Shown here one piece after another: positions 60,243 to 64,000 of a DNA stretch of 64,000 nt; position 1 is the stretch's first letter; every line of letters starts with the position of its first letter. The DNA comes from Luteitalea sp. Lineage in GTDB: Bacteria > Acidobacteriota > Vicinamibacteria > Vicinamibacterales > Vicinamibacteraceae. The position numbers were made by a program, and so were the translations under genes. The notes beneath the pieces were generated by a model. That model was not told the origin of the DNA and did not search any database. It saw only the letters and a program-made list of their open reading frames with translations. Where the stretch lies: assembly GCA_009377605.1 (NCBI GenBank), contig WHTT01000018.1:21542-85541 (forward strand), written 5' to 3'.

Positions 60243-62065
60243 TCGGGCTGGGTATCTCGCCTGGGCTCGCCCGTGGCCGCGCGCTGGTCGTGCGCCAGCA
60301 GACGCGCGACGTCCGCTATCGGATTCTCCCGGACGCCGTGGCCAGCGAGTGTGCACGCCTCGACGCCGCACGCGCGCGATCCCGCGCCCAGCTCCGCGAA
60401 ATTCAAGCACATGTGAGTCGAACGGCGGGCCCAGAGTACGCCGCGCTGTTCGACGCGCAGCTGCTCATGCTCGACGACCCGTTGTTCATGGGACGCGCCG
60501 ATGCGTTCATTCGTGAAGGGCGTCTCAATGCCGGCTGGGCCGCGACGAAGGCCGCAGAGGATATTGCCGCGCGACTGCTCGAGACCGACGATCCCTACCT
60601 CCGCGACCGACGGGGTGATCTTGCCGACGTCGTCGGTCGCCTCCGCATGAACCTGCGAAGCCCCGGTCGTGACGGCACGGCGGAGCTGCTGCGTAGCGTG
60701 CCTGGACCGTGTGTGATCGTGGCCGACGATCTGCCGCCGTCGATTGCTGCCCAAGTCGACTGGTCACGCGTGGCCGGCTTCGCAACGGATGCGGGAACGC
60801 GTACGTATCACACGGCCATCCTGGCACGCTCGCTGCGCGTGCCTGCCGTCGTCGGTCTTCACGATGCGAGCCGCCGCATCGCCCCAGGGACGCTCGTCGT
60901 GCTCGACGGCGCCGCCGGGGAGCTTCTCGTCGATCCGCCAGAAGATCTCGCGGAGCGCGTGGCCACGCGTCACGCGGCGCGCGTCGAGGAGGAACATCGT
61001 CTCGTCGAGCTGCGTGAGCTCCCGGCGACCACCGCCGACGGTGTCGCCATTCGCCTGCACGCCAACCTCGAGCTGCCTGATGATGCGACACAGGCGCTGG
61101 CGTGCGGAGCGGAGGCTGTGGGATTGTACAGGTCGGAATTCTTGCTGGCGAACTGCTCGATCGAGCAGCTGACCGAGGATGTGCAGTGTGCGGCCTACCG
61201 CGACATGCTCGAGCGGATGCAGGGTCGCGAGGTCACGATACGCACGTTCGACGCGGGGGAGGACCAGCTAGGCCGATCCTCGGCAGGAACCGGAGCTTTG
61301 CGCACGCGGCTCGGCCTGCGAGCAATTCGGTTGTCGCTCTCACTGCGCGACCTGTTTCGCACGCAGCTGCGGGCCCTTCTACGCGCAGCTCCTCATGGAC
61401 GGCTGCGGATCATGTTTCCGTTCATCTCAGGAGCCGACGAGCTCCGCGAGGCGCGCCAGGTGCTCGCGGAGGCGGCCGACGAGCTTCGCAAGCGCGGCGA
61501 GTCGCCGTCTCCCGTTCCGGTTGGCGCCATGATCGAGGTGCCGTCTGCGGCGCTGACCGCGGATCTGATCGCTCCCGAGGCGGACTTCCTGAGTCTCGGC
61601 ACGAACGATCTGATCCAGTACGCGCTGGCCGCCGATCGTACCGACGACCGGATGCAGCAGTTCTACGAGCCGCTCCATCCTGCTATCCTCCGCATGGTGC
61701 GCCAGGTGCAGCGCGTTGGGCGTCGCCACAACATGCGGGTCTCCGTGTGCGGTGAGATGGCGTCCGATCCGCTCGTGATCACGATCCTGCTCGGGCTCGG
61801 CATCACGGAGTTCAGCATGACGCCGGTGGCAATCCCAGCGGTGAAGCAGGTCATCCGGTCCGTGCATTTGGTCGAGGCGCGGCGTATTGCGCGCGCCGCG
61901 CTCCGGGCCACCACGCCGGGCGAGGTCAAGAAGGTGTCAGGAATCACCGAGCCGACGCCAGACGCGTCGTCTCTGAGCGAAGTCGATGCGGCGAAGGACC
62001 CTTCTCTGGGAGAGCACCGTGGAGCAGAAGAACATCCCGCGCGTCGAGAAGCCCTGGGGCTATGA
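60230..62065 (+). CDS. ptsI: Phosphoenolpyruvate-protein phosphotransferase (enzyme I)
   Basis: It takes phosphate from PEP and gives it to HPr. It is 611 aa, of the PtsI size class without the GAF domain of PtsP. The active His lies in DAGTRTYHTAILARSLRVPA; the residue before it is Tyr where Ser is usual. PEP-binding motifs include GLYRSEFLLANCSIEQ, FDAGEDQ and MIEVPSAALTADLIAPEADF, then the catalytic-Cys region MRVSVCGEMASDPLV. The ATG at 60230 overlaps HPr. The C-terminal 35 residues are a polar extension overlapping the cupin gene by 47 nt. Confidence 0.95.
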   Translation: MLQLIGLGISPGLARGRALVVRQQTRDVRYRILPDAVASECARLDAARARSRAQLREIQAHVSRTAGPEYAALFDAQLLMLDDPLFMGRADAFIREGRLNAGWAATKAAEDIAARLLETDDPYLRDRRGDLADVVGRLRMNLRSPGRDGTAELLRSVPGPCVIVADDLPPSIAAQVDWSRVAGFATDAGTRTYHTAILARSLRVPAVVGLHDASRRIAPGTLVVLDGAAGELLVDPPEDLAERVATRHAARVEEEHRLVELRELPATTADGVAIRLHANLELPDDATQALACGAEAVGLYRSEFLLANCSIEQLTEDVQCAAYRDMLERMQGREVTIRTFDAGEDQLGRSSAGTGALRTRLGLRAIRLSLSLRDLFRTQLRALLRAAPHGRLRIMFPFISGADELREARQVLAEAADELRKRGESPSPVPVGAMIEVPSAALTADLIAPEADFLSLGTNDLIQYALAADRTDDRMQQFYEPLHPAILRMVRQVQRVGRRHNMRVSVCGEMASDPLVITILLGLGITEFSMTPVAIPAVKQVIRSVHLVEARRIARAALRATTPGEVKKVSGITEPTPDASSLSEVDAAKDPSLGEHRGAEEHPARREALGL

Positions 62066-62384
62066 GCTCCACTGGGCCATCACGGACCGCTATGTGGGTA
62101 AGCTCATTCACATTACCAAGGGACACGCCCTGAGCCTGCAATACCACCGGAAAAAGGACGAGACGATCTTCCTCTCGTCCGGGCGTTTGCTCTTCGAGAT
62201 GCAGGAAGGGGAAACGTTGGTGGCGAGGGAGCTCGCCCCGGGTGACCGTGTCCACGTGGCACCAACGACCGTGCACCGGATGACGGCGCTCGAGGACTGT
62301 GACGTCTTCGAAGTCTCTACGCCGGAGCTCGATGACGTGGTGAGGTTGGAAGATCGGTACGGGCGGGTCGATACGGGGGCTTAG
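62019..62384 (+). CDS. Cupin protein, mannose-6-phosphate isomerase type II-like
   Basis: A 121-aa single-domain cupin starting with GTG at 62019 (EQKNIPRVEKPWGYELHWA), with GGGAGAG upstream. KPWGYE is the opening motif of type II phosphomannose isomerase cupins. Metal ligands are probable in HALSLQYHRKKDETIFLSSG and the later VAPTTVHRM. It may isomerise or bind a sugar phosphate. The gene starts 47 nt inside the EI gene in another frame, so expression is tied to the PTS genes. Its TAG stop is the first three bases of the TAGGGATC repeat array. Confidence 0.85.
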   Translation: MEQKNIPRVEKPWGYELHWAITDRYVGKLIHITKGHALSLQYHRKKDETIFLSSGRLLFEMQEGETLVARELAPGDRVHVAPTTVHRMTALEDCDVFEVSTPELDDVVRLEDRYGRVDTGA

Positions 62385-62549
62385 GGATCTAGGGATCTAG
62401 GGATCTAGGGATCTAGGGATCTAGGGGAAGGTAGCTCGGAGTAAGCAAATCGCGGCGAGCCGCCCTGCCGGTTCCGACGTAGGCCTCATGCGCTCGAACA
62501 ACCGTGCCCTTGATCCCTTGATCCCTAGTTCCCTTGATCCCTGTTCCTA
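62382..62549. repeat. Inverted 8-bp tandem-repeat element (TAGGGATC type) containing two convergent stops
   Basis: The left arm is five exact units TAGGGATC from 62382 to 62421 plus TAGGGGAA. The right arm, about 62508-62549, carries CTTGATCC/CCTAGTTC-type units. The cupin stop TAG (62382-62384) is the first unit's TAG. The ssb stop (62547-62549) is the TAG at the outer edge of the other arm. The centre has no gene. Confidence 0.9.
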
Positions 62550-62972
62550 GAAAGGAATATCGTCGTCCGCGGCGGGACCACCAACAGGTGCCGGCTCCGG
62601 AGCGCCGGAGTCGGCATCGGTCGCGGCGGCGCCACGCGGCGCACCACCCAGCAACTGGATGCGGTCGGCCAGTACCTCGGTGGTATAGCGCTTCTGGCCG
62701 TCACGATCGTCCCAAGATCTCGTCTGCAGGCGCCCCTCCACGTAGATCTGCTTTCCCTTCTTCAAGTAGTCCTGCAGAGACTCGGCTTGCTTGCCGAAGA
62801 GAACGACCCGGTGCCACTCCGTCTGGTCCTGCCAGTCGCCTGTCCGCGAGTCCTTCCGCCGGTCCGTGGTTGCCAGGCTGAAGTTCGATACGGCCACGCC
62901 AGCCGGCGTGAAGCGCAGCTCGGCGTCGCGTCCGAGATTGCCAACGAGAATCACTTTGTTCACACTGCCCAT
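62547..62972 (-). CDS. ssb: Single-stranded DNA-binding protein
   Basis: It coats single-stranded DNA and recruits repair and replication proteins. It is 141 aa. The OB fold spans residues 1-108 (MGSVNKVILVGNLGRDAELR, NFSLATTDRR, WHRVVLFGKQAESLQDYLKK and YVEGRLQTRSW). The Gly/Pro-rich linker is short. The acidic C-terminal tip DDDIPF binds partner proteins. The ATG at 62972 is unambiguous. The stop is part of the repeat arm. A REP-A element lies in its 5' flank at 63008-63070. Confidence 0.96.
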   Translation of the reverse strand: MGSVNKVILVGNLGRDAELRFTPAGVAVSNFSLATTDRRKDSRTGDWQDQTEWHRVVLFGKQAESLQDYLKKGKQIYVEGRLQTRSWDDRDGQKRYTTEVLADRIQLLGGAPRGAAATDADSGAPEPAPVGGPAADDDIPF

Positions 62973-63007
62973 GGTCTGTTCCCTCAGAATTCACTTGAAT
63001 TGGCACT

Positions 63008-63070
63008 CGTAGCGCAGGCCTTTAGGCCTGCCAACTGCGGGGCCAGGCAGGCCTAAAGGCCTGCGCTACG
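63008..63070. repeat. REP-A element, perfect 25-bp inverted arms
   Basis: The arms 63008-63032 and 63046-63070 are identical to the copies at 49264 and 57450, with a 13-nt spacer. It lies in the 247-bp gap between the cpoB-like gene and ssb. The rest of that gap (63071-63219) shows no gene and no clear promoter. Confidence 0.92.
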
Positions 63071-63219
63071 TGCGTCGATCGAGGCGCAAGCCCTATGTGC
63101 AAGAACGAGTCCGACAGGATGGTGCGACTTGTACTCCGATATCCGGGTCTCGATTAGCGTCGGCGGGGGTGCGAGCTGCAGAAACTGAAGCAGACGTACC
63201 CCCGCGCCTGTTGCAGTTA

Positions 63220-64000
63220 TTACCGTGACCGGCGGTTCATGCCGTCGAGGACCTGCTTGGCGAGCGTTGCCGCTTCGCTATCGGAGTGTTCCTTGATGAC
63301 GGTCTCGAACGCCTCACGGGCGCGATCTTCCTCATCGAGCAGACTGAGCGCAAGTCCCTTCTTGTACAAAGAATCTGGCACCTTGTCGCCGTCCGGATAG
63401 TCTGCGATCACTTTGTCATATGACGAGACCGCATCGGTCAGCTTTTGGTCCATCGAGTAGGCCTCGCCAATGAGGAACTGCGCGTTGTCGGCGAGATCGG
63501 ACTGAGGGAACGTGCGAAGGAAGCTGTCGAACCCAGCGATGGCGAGCGTCCACTGCCCGGAGGCGTAGTCGGCAAATGCCGAGTCGAACATGCGGGAGGG
63601 AGAGGCACCGGGCGGAATGGCGGGAGCCGCCGCTGCCTCCGGTGAAGCCTCTTCGGTTGGATCCGTCTCTGATGTGTCCGCGGGCAGCACCGGAAGGAGT
63701 GTCGTTCCCGAAGGCTCTGCAGTCTCGGGGCTTGTGGTCTCGGGGCTTGTTGTCTCAGGGCCCGTCGTCTCAGGGTTTGGTTCCGGGCCCGTGGTCGCTG
63801 GGCTCGCCGTCTCGCCCTCCCTCGTCACCGGCATCGGCGTCGGGGTCTCCGTACGAGCGGCGGCGGCGCTCACGACCGAACGCCGCAGGGCATCCATCTC
63901 TTGCGAGAGCGAGTTCAGCCGAACACCGGTGTCGTCCAACTTCTCACGCACGACGCTGACGTCATTGCCGAGGTTGTCGACGAGCAACTTCTGATCGGCA
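63220..64000 (-). CDS. CpoB/YbgF-like periplasmic TPR protein, 5' end outside the window
   Basis: The C-terminal 260 residues of a protein of the YbgF/CpoB type, which in other bacteria coordinates the Tol-Pal complex with outer-membrane constriction. The visible N-terminal part (DNLGNDVSVVREKLDDTGVR, LSQEMDALRRSV) is a coiled coil. A Thr/Pro/Glu-rich linker of repeated (T)SPET and GPET units follows, encoded by about 15-bp repeats near 63717-63780. Then come TPR motifs: FDSAFADYASGQWTLAIAGF, QSDLADNAQFLIGEAYSMDQ and PDGDKVPDSLYKKGLALSLL. The frame is open to the window edge (ADQKLLVDN), so the start lies beyond 64000. Confidence 0.85.
   Translation of the reverse strand, partial: ADQKLLVDNLGNDVSVVREKLDDTGVRLNSLSQEMDALRRSVVSAAAARTETPTPMPVTREGETASPATTGPEPNPETTGPETTSPETTSPETAEPSGTTLLPVLPADTSETDPTEEASPEAAAAPAIPPGASPSRMFDSAFADYASGQWTLAIAGFDSFLRTFPQSDLADNAQFLIGEAYSMDQKLTDAVSSYDKVIADYPDGDKVPDSLYKKGLALSLLDEEDRAREAFETVIKEHSDSEAATLAKQVLDGMNRRSR

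Overview
The window is high-GC, gene-dense DNA of a diderm bacterium, most probably an acidobacterium (class Vicinamibacteria or a close relative). This is an inference. It rests on the 893-aa orphan permease at 40207-42888, which has the N-terminal helical region plus duplicated MacB/FtsX layout of acidobacterial ADOP permeases. Supporting points are LPS export genes, sigma-54, type III glutamine synthetase, and the abundance of REP-like and short tandem-repeat elements between genes. There is no phage, plasmid, rRNA, complete tRNA or CRISPR array. Nearly everything is core chromosome.

Layout. 1-8602 (minus strand): topoisomerase B-subunit fragment, GlnN, topoisomerase A subunit, FAD oxidoreductase, MATE exporter. 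8784-18865: a 1085-aa HEAT/DUF349 protein, then minus-strand speA, a bactofilin and a translationally coupled operon of three secreted amidohydrolase-like proteins, two of which lack the metal-binding His pair. 19104-28718: a small unknown gene, an amidohydrolase_2 protein, a second MATE protein, a quinone oxidoreductase, a LeuD-LeuC type fused hydro-lyase, an alpha/beta hydrolase and mutS. 28945-39019: tsaB-rimI, a YdcH-like gene, psd-pssA, a giant NtrY-like histidine kinase, a membrane protein and an aminotransferase. 39069-40206: a decayed stretch with an internally deleted HNH endonuclease pseudogene. 40207-50376: ADOP permease, a PQQ-propeller protein, guaA, dnaE and accA. 50546-62384 (plus strand): recJ, an LptC/LptA-like fusion, lptB, rpoN, hpf, hprK, rapZ, a mannose-family EIIA, HPr, EI and a cupin. 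This couples LPS export to a sigma-54 and regulatory-PTS module without any sugar permease. 62547-64000 (minus strand): ssb and the 3' part of a cpoB/ybgF-like gene.

The most unusual thing in the window is its repeat landscape. Three kinds of element occupy many intergenic gaps. (a) Inverted arms built from 7-, 8- or 9-bp tandem units such as GTGACAAG, GTGACGA, GGTTCTT, CAGGAAT and TAGGGATC. (b) A REP with 25-bp arms of the type CGTAGCGCAGG...CTGCC. (c) A REP based on GGCCGCCTCG and GGCGCGTTCG palindromes. They do not stop at gene borders. They supply the stop codons of several genes, in two cases both stops of a convergent pair. They also appear translated in frame: the N-terminus of RapZ, an internal insert in TsaB, the tail of RecJ and a patch of the LptC/LptA protein. 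I consider this the best candidate for something not yet properly described here.
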